Below, piece after piece: positions 35,389 to 46,902 of a stretch of DNA of 64,000 nt (the first letter of the stretch is position 1; each line of letters begins with the position of its first letter). Origin of the DNA: Aphelenchoides besseyi (lineage: Eukaryota; Nematoda; Chromadorea; Rhabditida; Aphelenchoididae); NCBI GenBank assembly GCA_024699855.1, contig JAMPIQ010000001.1:8432001-8496000 (forward strand). The letters run 5' to 3'. The notes beneath the pieces are model-generated. The model was not told where the DNA came from. It saw nothing but the letters and a program-made list of their open reading frames with translations, and ran no database searches. A program made the position numbers and the translations under genes.

Positions 35389-38300
35389 ATGCGACTTTCC
35401 GCTGTCCACGGAACAGAAGTGGATGACCGAAAGTCGGTTTTATCGGCTTCAAGTCTCGGAAGCTCGGGATCAGCTGACGCTAAGCACTCGGTCCACAATG
35501 CACAACAACAAGGACAAACGAAGAATCGGAGGCAATTGAAATAGTTTATTTATGTTGACAAATTAGTTTTTAGGTTTGCTGCAGCAATTGGAAAAGTTGG
35601 TTACGCAAAAGAAGCTCGAGAAGCTGTGTCGAAGCTCATCAACATGGTAAGATACAAACAAAAACACGAAACAATCATCGTTTTAGCGAGTACCACCAAT
35701 TTCTGAACCTCTGGACTACGAATCGTTTATTACCGAATTCAATGCCGAGTTAGAAAGCGATGCCCTTCGTGAATTGCTGCTCTTTCCACGAGATGATATC
35801 GCGGTAAAGTTCAACATCGAAAATAGCATTTTGGCTGTTTAGTTGTGTAAACCGTGCAAAAACGAACTGGATGCTGTGGAAAAGGTTGCCAAGTATTACA
35901 ACAGTCCGATCACGTGGGCGTTCGCTCGCGATGCTCTACAGTACTTCACATCGCCGTCATGTTTGATAAAATTTAACTACGAAAACTATTTCGGAGATTG
36001 TGAGAAGTACATCGCAAGCTCAGGGCTCGAAGAACTGGTTTTTGAAGAAGCGGAACCGACTGAAAACACAAAGGTATGAAATTTAAAAGAGAGTAAACAT
36101 ACCAGATTCAGGATAATGGTAACGTTCCACAAGTTGGAATTTTGAAAGAAGGTTATCTGCTCGTCGATTTACACGGCGAAAGTTTTGTTCGCAACTTTAA
36201 GGTTTGTATCGAAATCCCAACCATTGGAGAAGTTAAGTTGTAGGCAAGAAAACGACGTTACTGTGTGATTCGACGGAATGCAGAGCAACAGGTCATAATC
36301 GAGATTTATAAGCAGGCCAATTCAACGGCAAACAAAAGCTTTTTTGCCATAAAATCCGCACTTTTGAAAACGTCTAACAAACAGCGAACAACGATTCTTG
36401 AGCTTATTCCGATGTCTGGTGTCGGTCAACCGCCGGTTCAGTGTTCGTTGATGCCATCGGATTCGGAGAATGACGTCAAAACGTGGTTCATTGTTGTCGA
36501 TCAAGCTCTAAAAGGTAAATACGCGAACAAGTGCAAATCTTATTTCTGATTAGATTCGAACTTAAATTCAGAAACTGAAAGCACAAGCGAGAAAACTTCC
36601 GAACCGAGTTTGAGTGAAGTCGCTAATGAATCTGTGAGCGGTAAGTAAATTTTACTTTTAATTGCTCTTCTACTGAAAGATGGTGCGGAGAAGTACTTTT
36701 GGGCTTTTTTTGTTCATTGATTACTCAACTTAAGTTCAACAAAAACCCAAAATATAAGCCAACGACTGTTATGCTTACTGCCCGTGCTTATCTCCGACGC
36801 CCAACAAAAAAATTAATGTTGGTATAAATAAGTAGAGTGAAATTAGTCATCTAAAAGTTCTGATGTTATTCAGATGCCTTTCAACCGTCACGTCGACCTT
36901 CAAATACCGTTGAATCTCTACTTCGACCACCGGTTTTGAAACGCAAAAATCTTTTCTATTTATACGAAAATGTTGAGGTATTGAACGATTCTGTTTCCGA
37001 TCTTATCCTCTTCTTCAGCCAATGTGCAGACCAAGTGGAGAACCAAGTGCCTTGTTAGAAGAACAAGAGAACGAACCGTTTAAAGTTTGTAATTCGAGTG
37101 GTCATTTGGCAGTTGGCGATCCGGAAGCTGCAGAAGTCGGTGCGAGCAGTGATGTTGATCTTCGAAACTGCCATAGTGTCTACGAAGATTTGCTTAACAT
37201 CTCAGTTGTTTCTGATCAGTTTCATCTCACAATTAGATGCGATGAAGTGGTGGAACAAATAGAACCGTTCTTTTTGCACGTTTTCCTTTTCGATTTGCAA
37301 TCTGGACAGCGCATTTCTGAAGAGCTACCAATAACCATTACGACCAATGAATATGCTCAAAAGATTAGTGCAGACAGCTCGAATAGAAAGTACAAAACTT
37401 GTATTTTTGGTGTCAACAACTACTCATGGCGGGCAAGTTTTCAGTTGTGAATTCATTTATCACTCACTTACAGGCGTCATTCAAATTATCTCAAGTAACA
37501 TCGGACGTTTATTTGGTTTTTCGAGTCGAACGTCTTTTCTCTTCGTGTCCAATCGAAATTTACAACAAATCGCATTTGGATCGAAAGTCGCTAACTAAGA
37601 ATTCAAAGTTGATTTCCGCGGCGTGCAAACGTCTACCCGACTATCGAACGTTCTTCGCTTGGACTGCGCGGTAAATTGAGTCTCATATATGTTCATGACG
37701 TAACCTTTTAGACCGTTGCAATCGGCCAACATGGGACTATTCACGAACGATAAGAACGAACTGCCAATTTACATTAAAACTGAGGGACATTTAACTGATT
37801 TGGATTTGAAACGTTATCTAACAGACTTTCCAAAGTACGTTACATTTTACCAGAATTCACTTTTATTTGCTTGTTTAGACTTCAAAAATCGGGTAAAATT
37901 GTTTCTATTCCCGGAGCTTTTATGAGCGTCGTCGTGAAATTGACGGCAGAAACAGTCGAGCTGCCATGTGAGTAGTTGAACTTGCGTAATTCAATTAATC
38001 CAATTTGTAGTGAAAGATGTCAATTCGTATATAGCCAGCGATTTTTATCGCAATTTAAGTGATCCAACAATTCAAGTGGAAAATTTACCATCAACAATCA
38101 ACTCAAAGCCAAAAATGTTGCATTCGTGCAACAATTGGCTTTACATCTATCCGCTGTCACTGGCCTACGGATCACAGAAATCGTTCAGTCGCGCACGAAA
38201 CTTGGGGCTTACGGTTACGTTTGTGCGTCTTAACGACGGTCGACACGAAACTTGTGCGAAGCTGTTAGATTTGTCTGCAATCAACGGCCCGTTTGTTGCT

Positions 38301-41300
38301 TCTCAAAACTGTGCTCTACAGTATCACGAACAAAATCCAATGTTTGCGGATGAGTTGAAACTGGAATTGCCGTTAGATTTGCGTGAAGGAGATCACTTGC
38401 TTTTTTCTTTTACTCACATTTCCCTTTCAACTGCACAAAAAGTGCAGAGTAATGAGTCAGTGGAGCAAGCAGTCGGACACACGTGGATTCCATTGGTCGA
38501 TGAAAATGGTGGATTAATTTTATCGCAGGACTCGCAAGATTTCGAACTGCCCGTCGCTTCTGTTTTAACACCCGACTACTGTTCTGTAAATCCGATTGCC
38601 GTTGCGAATCGAAAAGTAAGACGCGAAACTCGGACTCTGAACATAATGTTTAGAACAACGAATCGTCGATCAAATGGGTCGACAATGGGAAGCCACTTTT
38701 TCGTCTTCGACTTCGGTTGCATTCGGCACTGTTCACATCGAATGGAAAACTGAATCAGTTTTTCCAAAACTGTTCGCAGAATTCCGATGATTTGGATTGG
38801 TTGTTAGAGTCAAGTGAGAGTCCATTTGATGGAATTCCGTTTGCTCAGATTCTGCCCCACTTGCCAGTCGTCTTCAATCGTGTGCTGCAGCTTTTTACGA
38901 AGACTGGGATTCTGGGATTCTCCGGACGAGTTCTCAAGATTTTGGTTCAATTGGCTGATTTGTGCATTGAAAATGGAAAAAAGCAAGAGATGCGTGAGTT
39001 CATTCGTTTTCACTGCGCCGTAGGAGGCGAATTCGACGCGAATGCTCGAGCTCTTTACGAAGGCATTTTGGAGGGTGTTGATGCAATGGTTTGTTAAGAG
39101 TATCGTATTCAATAGGCTTCGATAAAACTGATTTAGTTAGTGGAGAATTCAAATCAATCGACAGTCTTGTTGATAATCAGAAACCTATGGTTTGTTTTGG
39201 ATATTTGTGCCAAAAGCATGACTCAAGCTATTTTGATCAATGGGTCACACAAAGTACATTTATGTTGTTAGAACAACTTTATTTCGTCAATTTTTAGTAT
39301 TCACGACGTCGTCGCTTCTCGAATTTTACCATCGAAGCTTTAGAATCAACGTTCACTGCAGTGACTCAACAGATTCTCAATCATCATCAACGATTTCCGG
39401 CCGAAACTCGAATCGCAAACTTAGCTCTCGCTTACTTCGCTAAACATGCGTTGAATTTGGCAGACCGTGGAGTTGTGTTCAAAGTTGTGTACGAAACAGT
39501 CAAACGTTATGATCTCTACGAAATGGGAGTATGTAATTGATAGAAGATCTTGAATACGCAATTGTTTGTAGCTACCACGCCGCTTTAAATTGGAGTTACT
39601 TCAAATTTTGGCTTCACACGAACACTGGGTACCTTTGAATTTGCCGATCGTTTTTAATTCGTCTAATAAGCCGATTATGAACTTTACGGGACTTCAGAAT
39701 GGCGATCAAACGTCTGTTGGAGCTGACGGTAAGGACGCGAATGTTATGATACAATCTAACAATTATATTCACTTGATGTGCCGTTGACACTAATTCTTGT
39801 TTAGCATTACGCGTGGCAAAATCATCACTTCGTACAACAAACATTTTGTCCCGTTTGTTCTCCCAGTTTCTACCCTCACCGTTTTCGAGTGGAAGTTCGT
39901 CTAAAAAATGTTCGTTTTTATTTGAAGTTCTTAACAATAAGCTTGCAACTTTTGATCTTTACGATTCTGTGCTTTAGCCACACTCAACATTGAACACTTT
40001 CAATTAAGTCGAACGTATTGCAAAACACATTTTCTTGTCGGTCTTCTGATTCAAGAATTCGGAATGGCACTTCGAGAGTCACGTACTTATCGTCGTTTGG
40101 TCATAACGCTAGTCAGAAATCTAATTTGCAAACACGGAGGTGATGGACGATACGATAGTGCCGTAAGTTTCCATTTCGTTTTCTCATTTGACTCGGAGTG
40201 TTCAGACCGCTCAAAGTCGAATTGCCGTCTTGTACGCGCCGTTGATACGTGTGATTCTCGAGAACATTGGCGAGTTCGAATCGTTGGGTTATGAATTCAA
40301 GGAGAACAATACGATGGTTGAGAACAGTAAGCTTAGTTCAATGACATCGACTATAAGGTGGTTTAGCTCAAAAGAAGTTCGATTATTCGCAGATGTCTGC
40401 TCGCTCAATTGTCTCAAAGGAAGCCTCCATCCAGCAATCGAAACGTGCAACCGCGAACGGAACAACTCAAAAAATTGCATCTTTTGCCGAGAAATTGGAT
40501 TTTGATGAGACGAAAGATTTGCTTTTGTGTTGTTTGTATTTGTTGAACAATCTACCAAAATCTGTAATCATTGCCTTGTGTTTCAATTCGTCAACAAGTG
40601 AGGGCTTGCCAATTCCATCGATCTCAAATGACAACAGCTCCACATTTCCGATCATTCCGTTACTCAAATTAGCTCTTCGACTTTTCCGATCAAACGATTC
40701 GAACATTACGGTAATTCGCTTTTAGAAGGTCTTTTACACAAGATTTAGAAACCCACAGCGACGAAGAAAACTTCATTGACAATCCGAGACGCGAAATCAG
40801 CTTCGCATTTTGATCGCTCAGCTCGACAGCCTCGAAAACCTACGGTTCAGGAAGTTCACTTCGGTCAAGAAGCGTCGTTGATTGTTCTTGATGTTGCTCA
40901 TGTTTTGGACGAGTATCTTGCGGTATACAAACGGGTTGATTTTGCATTAAATTGAAGAGTTACAGAGCATATGGAATGCTTCGGATTTTGACGAAACACA
41001 AGAACGTCAGATGTTTAATGGACTGCTTCAGTTGAAATTAGAATTAGTCGGAGACGAATGGCCCGAAAACGTGCGATTAAACGCCCTGAACTCGCTGGGA
41101 ATGTTCATTGAAATGGTACAATTGGTATTCAGACATCGAACAAATCGAGTTTTAGTTTGCTTCACAGTTGTCAACAAACGATGGAGCTGATGCGATGATG
41201 TGTCGTCTGTGTCAACGTTTACTCTTCTTCTTGAATAGTCGACTTGAGCGTGTTCAAGCTGCCAGCGCTGCCCTATTGCATCTTTTGATTCGCCAAAGCT

Positions 41301-43549
41301 TCGATAAAACTATCGATCATTATTGTAAGACACAAATGTCAGACAGTTTAGAGCAAAACATTTAGACAAACAAATTGAAGAATTGGGATACATTCCAAAC
41401 CATATTACAACAGAGTTATTAGGTAACTCGGGAGTTCAAATCACCACAGCGTTAGCTCATCTTCTCGGACAAAACAAACTATCGGCCGATTGTCCACGTT
41501 TCCAACATGGACTTAATCTTTTTGAGTCACTAACAAGTGGAACAGTTGGGAGAAAAATGGAACTATTTTCTCTGGCTGCAAAAGTTTGTTTTTGTCGTTA
41601 TACACAATTAATATTCTCGTAGGATTTAACTCATCAATTGCGAGACATTCTCAAAGCAACAATTTCAATATCCGCCGCTCGAAATGATCCCGTGCTATTG
41701 GCTGATCTCCACGTCCAATTGGCCAACAACTACCGGGCATCTCCGGCACTTCGAATCGCGTGGTTCGAGACTTTGGCACAAATCCACATCACTGAACGTT
41801 GGTTTGCTGAAGCGGCCGTTTGCCAAGCACATTGTGTTGCTATTATAGCAAAACAACTGTCCTTGCGAGGTGCATAATTCGATGGTTTCAAGATACTAAA
41901 CTATAATTTAGGTTTACTTGAAGAAGTGGATTTTTCACTTTTGGACAAAATCAGTCGAACCATTGCGGTCGAAGAAAACACACATGGTGTGGAGTTGCCG
42001 GTTGTGCAAGGAAGTAATTTTACTTTGGACGCTTTTACAAGCAAGGTCGAAGAGACTATGAAGACGTTAATTCAAAGTGAACGCTATGAAGCCATCGGGC
42101 CGTTGTGTCGTCTGGCAATTCCGATTTACGAAAAGCAGTCAAATCATCGAGCACTAATGGCGATTTATTCCGATTTGCTTCAAGTTTCGAGTCGAGCAGC
42201 TGAAATCGAACAGAGTGGGAAACGGTATTTCGAATTCACAAGTCTCCATCAGTAACTTAATGATTGTAGTCATTTGGGATCTTACTACCGAGTCGTATTG
42301 TTTTCTCCGTTGCATTTTCGGTTAGCAGTTAATCTAATCGGCTATGAAATGCTGTTTTAGAGATGATCACAAAGCAGAATTTGTTTATCGAGAACCGGGA
42401 CTCACATCGTTAGCGGAAGCTTGCAACTTTATGGTCAAACTCTTTCGTCGTGCTTTGAATACCGATCAAGTACAATTCTTGACCGCACACGATATCGAAC
42501 CAAAAGATTTGGATCCAAAAATCGCTCATCTTCAAATTACCCACGTTGAACCGTTGAGTTGTATTTCAGCAAATCGAGCGCCAAGTGAAGAGGAATTTGA
42601 AGCACATTTGATGCGAATGCAGTTGCCGGAAATGAACTTTTCTGCGCACACGAATGTTCAGCAATTCTACTACGAGAAACCATTCATTGAACCGCAACCA
42701 ACCGACAGCAACGAAAAAGTGGCCGAACAAGCACGTTTATGGTTAAAACGTGTGTTTCTAACAAGTGGGTTTGCAAATACGTGGTCAATTGAATTGGGAG
42801 TTTAAGCCGAAGAATCATTTCCAAATACCCGACGACGTCTAAGAATCGTTTCGAGCAGCACCTCGACTTTGAATCCGTTGATGTTGGCGTGTGAGAATTT
42901 GCATCGTAAAGCGGCACAAATTCAACGGATTCTGACAAACAGCGGAATCTCACCGTCTGGACCGTTGGATCGATGTAAATTGAATTTGTTGGACATCAAA
43001 GGACTCCAATGTTTACTTCAAGGATCCGTTAGTCCGACAGTTAACGTTGGAGTTTTGGTTCGTTGTTCATCTCAATTTTTAACTTTCTTATTTCAAGGCA
43101 TACGCTGAAGCTTTTACTAGTGAAACACAACGAGCAAAATATGGTCCCGAAGGATTGGACAAACTAAAAGATGCTTTTCGGTTTGTTTTTAAGATATTTG
43201 CAGGATCAAACTGGGTTTTAGTGTATTTATGGCTCAACTGGCTCGTGCTTTAGCTGTCAATGAGGCAGCGATCGGACAGGATCAAAGTGAATATCAAGAA
43301 ATGATGAAAAATAGTTTTGACGGGATGGTTGAACGACTGAGCACCTTTTTTGATAATGAAAGTGTAAGTTATCCGACGGCTATTTAATCATTTTATGTAT
43401 TTCACTTACAGTTCTTGCCCGATCAATACTCCACAAGTCCGAATTCGGTGTCGACTCATTCAACTGTTAATCCAACTTCATCTGATACAACATGTGCTCG
43501 TAATTCGACTTACATTCTCGATTCTATTAGCGGTCTTCAACGACCTTAA
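35389..43549 (+). CDS. dock-11: DOCK9/10/11-type (Zizimin, DOCK-D) Rho-family GEF
   Basis: Large guanine-nucleotide exchange factor for Cdc42/Rac, more than 20 exons. The N-terminal block LDYESFITEFNAELESDALR...LLLFPRDDI is characteristic of the DOCK-D group. A PH domain follows (GILKEGYLLV...RKRRYCVIRR...TWFIVVDQAL). DHR1/C2 at about 37.9-38.7 kb: NNWLYIYPLSLAYGSQKSFS, then LQYHEQNPMFADELKLELP. Armadillo-like middle to about 41.6 kb. DHR2 at about 41.6-43.4 kb: LLADLHVQLANNYRASPALR, EPGLTSLAEACNF, and the nucleotide-sensor region LLQGSVSPTVNVG, then NEAAIGQDQSEYQEMM. Ends with a short Ser/Thr-rich tail. The first intron (35532-35573) must use a GC donor to keep frame (KNRR|FAAAIGKVG). C. elegans dock-11 is the expected orthologue. 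Start is the only upstream in-frame ATG. Confidence 0.93.
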
Positions 43550-43798
43550 ACTTCGTTTATTGCCTCAAACAAGTACAAGTGCTTATTCTCAATTACCTCT
43601 TTCATGTATCTCATTCCAATTTAGTCATGATCCTATATCCGTCTTGTACAATTCGTTTTCTTGTTGCATAATAAATAAGTTGTAACAATTGATGTCCTTA
43701 GAAATGCAAGTTTGAATGAGTATTCAGATTTATGCAAAACAGTTCTAGCTCTTTGACTAGTTGATCATTTTGTCAGCCTCCGATTGTACGCAGTCAAT

Positions 43799-44224
43799 AT
43801 GCTTCTATACATCTGCGTCCTGATACTTTTCATTCCGATTCTCTTAATCAATTGCAACAAAAAAGTAGACGTTCCGAGATAAACTCATCGCTTTTCGTTT
43901 TCAGTGCCGCGAACAACAAATGAAACCTCAAGAATCGAGGCCAAAAACATCCGTCAAAGCGACACCTTCGAAGATGGCGGTTCCATCGGTCGTTGAAGAG
44001 AAAAAACCGATTGAAGTGGAAGATCCACGTCTGGCAGCCGAAATTGCTGCAGCTAAAAAAGCCATGTTGGTAAGACGATTGAGCCGTTTGATTCGTTTGA
44101 CTGTTGGCTTTAGAATCGAGAGCAAGCGAAGAAGAAATCGACGCCGTTGATCTCCGAATATGTACAAGCAACAACCAAAAACGATCAAATGGTTTCACGT
44201 TACGTACAGGACAAAAATGAATGA
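43799..44224 (+). CDS. small single-pass membrane protein, unknown
   Basis: Three exons, about 113 aa. Exon 1 (ATG at 43799) encodes a hydrophobic anchor (MLLYICVLILFIPILLINC) followed by Lys-Lys. A short intron of 40 nt (donor GTAGAC) leads to a charged cytosolic-type region (EEKKPIEVEDPRLAAEIAAA), and a last exon gives NREQAKKKSTPLISEYVQAT and the end QMVSRYVQDKNE. No domain recognised. The protein lies 250 bp downstream of the DOCK gene in the same direction. The C-terminal SRYV and preceding Ala/Lys helix loosely resemble the small protein encoded at 60524-60880. Function is unknown. Confidence 0.6.
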
Positions 44225-44424
44225 AGTAGTGAAGAAGTTTTCTGAAACGAATTTCGGATGCAATGAACTTGTTTTTACAATCTTTTTCTTCTAATAGCAT
44301 TAAGGTTAAACGTAATTCTATTAACAAACTGAATGTTCTGCTTCAAAAGCCATAAAATTTAATTCAAATAACAATATTTGAACTGTACAAAATAGGCACG
44401 GTAAATGAAATGAAAAATCGAATT

Positions 44425-45515
44425 TCAGTTGCAAGTGTCGAATGCATATTTACACTCCGATTCCGAGCAATTGCAGTAGAACTCTTTGATCTTCTGCTGC
44501 CACCAGCAGTCTCCATAGTTTATTGTTAGCTCCTCGCCCTCGGCTATATCACGAAAAGAATAGAAGCCGACACGTAGGTAAGGTTCGTTTCCTACTCGAG
44601 CACGCAGAGAGAAAACGTTGGCCGTACAAGAGTGATTGATGAAACGAGAAACATTGCCACATTGATAGGCGTCAATTAACCAGCTTCGACTAAAACAACA
44701 ATCATCTATTTGTAGGACTGTTTGTAGTTTACCAGTCGCCGTATTCGTGTTCCATGGTGTCAAGTTGGAAAAAGTAATCATCGATGGGTTTATTGTTGTT
44801 TGCGTAGACATGTTTTTCACCGTGTGTAATGTCCCACATCTCACCGACATATTCGCTGATAAAAACGCGTTTTGGAATTCTTTGTTTCGATCGTACTGCC
44901 CACATATTCTTCTCATCGTTGAAGTAAACTTCCAGTTTGAAGCGAATGCCTTGATTGAAGAATCGAAGCGGACAATGCGCATCTGAACACTCACGAATAA
45001 GAGTGCCCTCATGCGGTTCAGTCTTCAGAACTCCATTATCATCATAATAATTCGAGCAACAACATACGGGCGGCTAAAGGAACATAACATGAACAAATTC
45101 AAAAGAAACTGCTTACTTCTAGATTCGAAGTGTACGGCAAGTCGAATCGGATTCTGTTGCAAGTAATGTAATTGAATTCTTTCGGTGCTTCAACTTCTTT
45201 TCTCACTTGATCTACAACTGGAATCGGAATCCTTTCAACTTGATTACTAATATCGGGATTAAAGTAAACCATCACATAACCTGGAAAAGAGTAATGAGAG
45301 TCATTCTAATGGTCTGGAAGATATTGAATGAACGTTTACAGGAATTCTTTTTTGTTTCCATACACTTCAGCATCTTTGGTTTGACTTGTTTATTTGTTTG
45401 CAGAAAATTGCGATAAACCCACGGAATCTGGAAAAACGTTAAAAAACAACAAAAAATTTTAGAAAACAGAAATCTTTAGAAGACTCAAAGATACCAGTCG
45501 GAAGGAATACAACAT
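44425..45515 (-). CDS. SET-domain histone H3K9 methyltransferase-like protein
   Basis: Pre-SET, SET and post-SET arrangement of the SUV39/G9a group. N-terminal portion is short; then ISNQVERIPIPVVDQVRKEV and FNYITCNRIRFDLPY, which resembles the segment preceding the pre-SET of EHMT/G9a. A reduced Cys-rich pre-SET follows (PPVCCCSNYYDDNG...IRECSDAHCP). SET motifs: FFNQGIRFKLEVYF, IPKRVFISEYVGE, RFINHSCTANV (SAM/knot) and GEELTINYGD. Post-SET Cys: FYCNCSESECKY. About five exons; stop at 44425. No ankyrin repeats are visible, unlike G9a. The pre-SET has fewer cysteines than canonical enzymes, so zinc binding and specificity are uncertain. The ATG at 45515 lies only 70 bp downstream of the acyltransferase stop, suggesting operon-style expression. 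Confidence 0.8.
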
Positions 45516-45585
45516 CTTAACTGCATTTATAACTGATCAGATGGCAAAAACGGAAATTGCGGTTCAATTTAACCAACCCAATACT

Positions 45586-46902
45586 TTAGAAGATCGAGGC
45601 CAAAAGTTGTTTGAAGGCGAACAAAACGAGCGGTCGAATCCATGTTGTAAAATGGAAGTAGAAAACACTCGACCAAAAGATTTGTGAAAGAACGTGTCGA
45701 CCAAACGGAAAGACAACTTGACGTGGTTTTCCTTCGAAACGATTCGTCCGATAAAATTGATCCAAAATTTTGTCCTATAATTCAATAAGAAACGTTGCGA
45801 ACAATCTCCACTTACTTTTTCTTCATAGCGTTTGTACAGCCAATCCTTCAGTTTCTCTTCGTCCTGCCATTCAGGTCGTATTTTATGAATTTTATAGTGG
45901 ACAGCAACGTTTGTGTTTCCATTCGGCCACTCTCCAAGCATTGCCGATCCCAAGTCAACAACATTTCCCTTTGGATAACCAAGTGTTGCATCGATTATGT
46001 ATTCCATTGGTGGATGTCCATCAACTGTTTTGGTTTCATCTACAAAATAAACGATTGAGAGTATGAGGTTTCAAAGTTGTTACCCTTTAGTGATGGTCCA
46101 CAAACTGATAGAACCGCATGAGCGGCTCCAGCTCTCGGATGGACGCAATGTTTGAATGGTGAGAGTCCGTTCTTGGCTGCAAATCTCTTTTCAGCGTCCT
46201 GTACCAAATAGAGTCGTGAACCTTCGGGATATAAGACCACAAATCTGTATTCATTCTTTACGTAAATTGATCGAAGATGTTCTTGCAGTTCTTTCAAAAC
46301 GTTTTGTCGACGTTCTGCTCCACCATTAATGAAGAAGTTTCCATGCGCCATCCACATAAAACCCAAGGGCGTGAATTTCCAGATGTTGAAGATAACCCTG
46401 GAAGAATGGTAATGTAATTAAGAGTCCGAGTGTTTTTTTAACATGCCACAAATAAGCACCAGGAAGTGAATTTTTGTCATAGAAGGCAGTCATAAGTGCA
46501 AAGTGATCAGCGAGTCCGAGGTGGTTACACAAAAACAATCCTCGTTTGTCCGCAACTTTCTTAATGTCATCTCCATATTCAGTAACTGAAAGTCCCATAA
46601 ACTGTCCGCTGGCAACCCAATGATCATTCACCATACGACACAGGAAATGCTCAACGTGATTGACGAATGACAATCTAACAAGCCTTCCAAGTCTTTTATT
46701 TTTGAATAATCTTACCGCAAACGGAATATCCAAGCCATTGCCATTAGTGGATAAATAATGAAAAAGAGCGAACAAACACAACCAGTAGGTACGATTAGAA
46801 CCTAACACGGCGATAAATGACCATCTTAGAGTTGGCCTAACTTACAGTCATTATCAGCCAGTAAAACGCTCCGATCATTGCCATCAACTTACGGAAATCC
46901 AT
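45586..46902 (-). CDS. LPGAT1-like lysophospholipid acyltransferase
   Basis: PlsC-family acyltransferase in the ER membrane. The closest visible relative is LPGAT1 (lysophosphatidylglycerol acyltransferase 1); nematode acl genes are related. Six exons, about 370 aa. N-terminal helices MDFRKLMAMIGAFYWLIMT and IVPTGCVCSLFFIIYPLM; motif I NHLGLADHF (HxxxxD); middle GFMWMAHGNFFINGG; motif III-like VLYPEGSRLYL; and the family-specific block MEYIIDATLGYPKGNVVDL...VAVHYKIHKI. The C-terminus has a further hydrophobic segment (FWSSVFYFHF...LVLFAFKQL). The start ATG at 46902 was chosen because the spliced frame reads into known family text. The gene is followed after 70 bp by the SET gene on the same strand. 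Confidence 0.88.
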
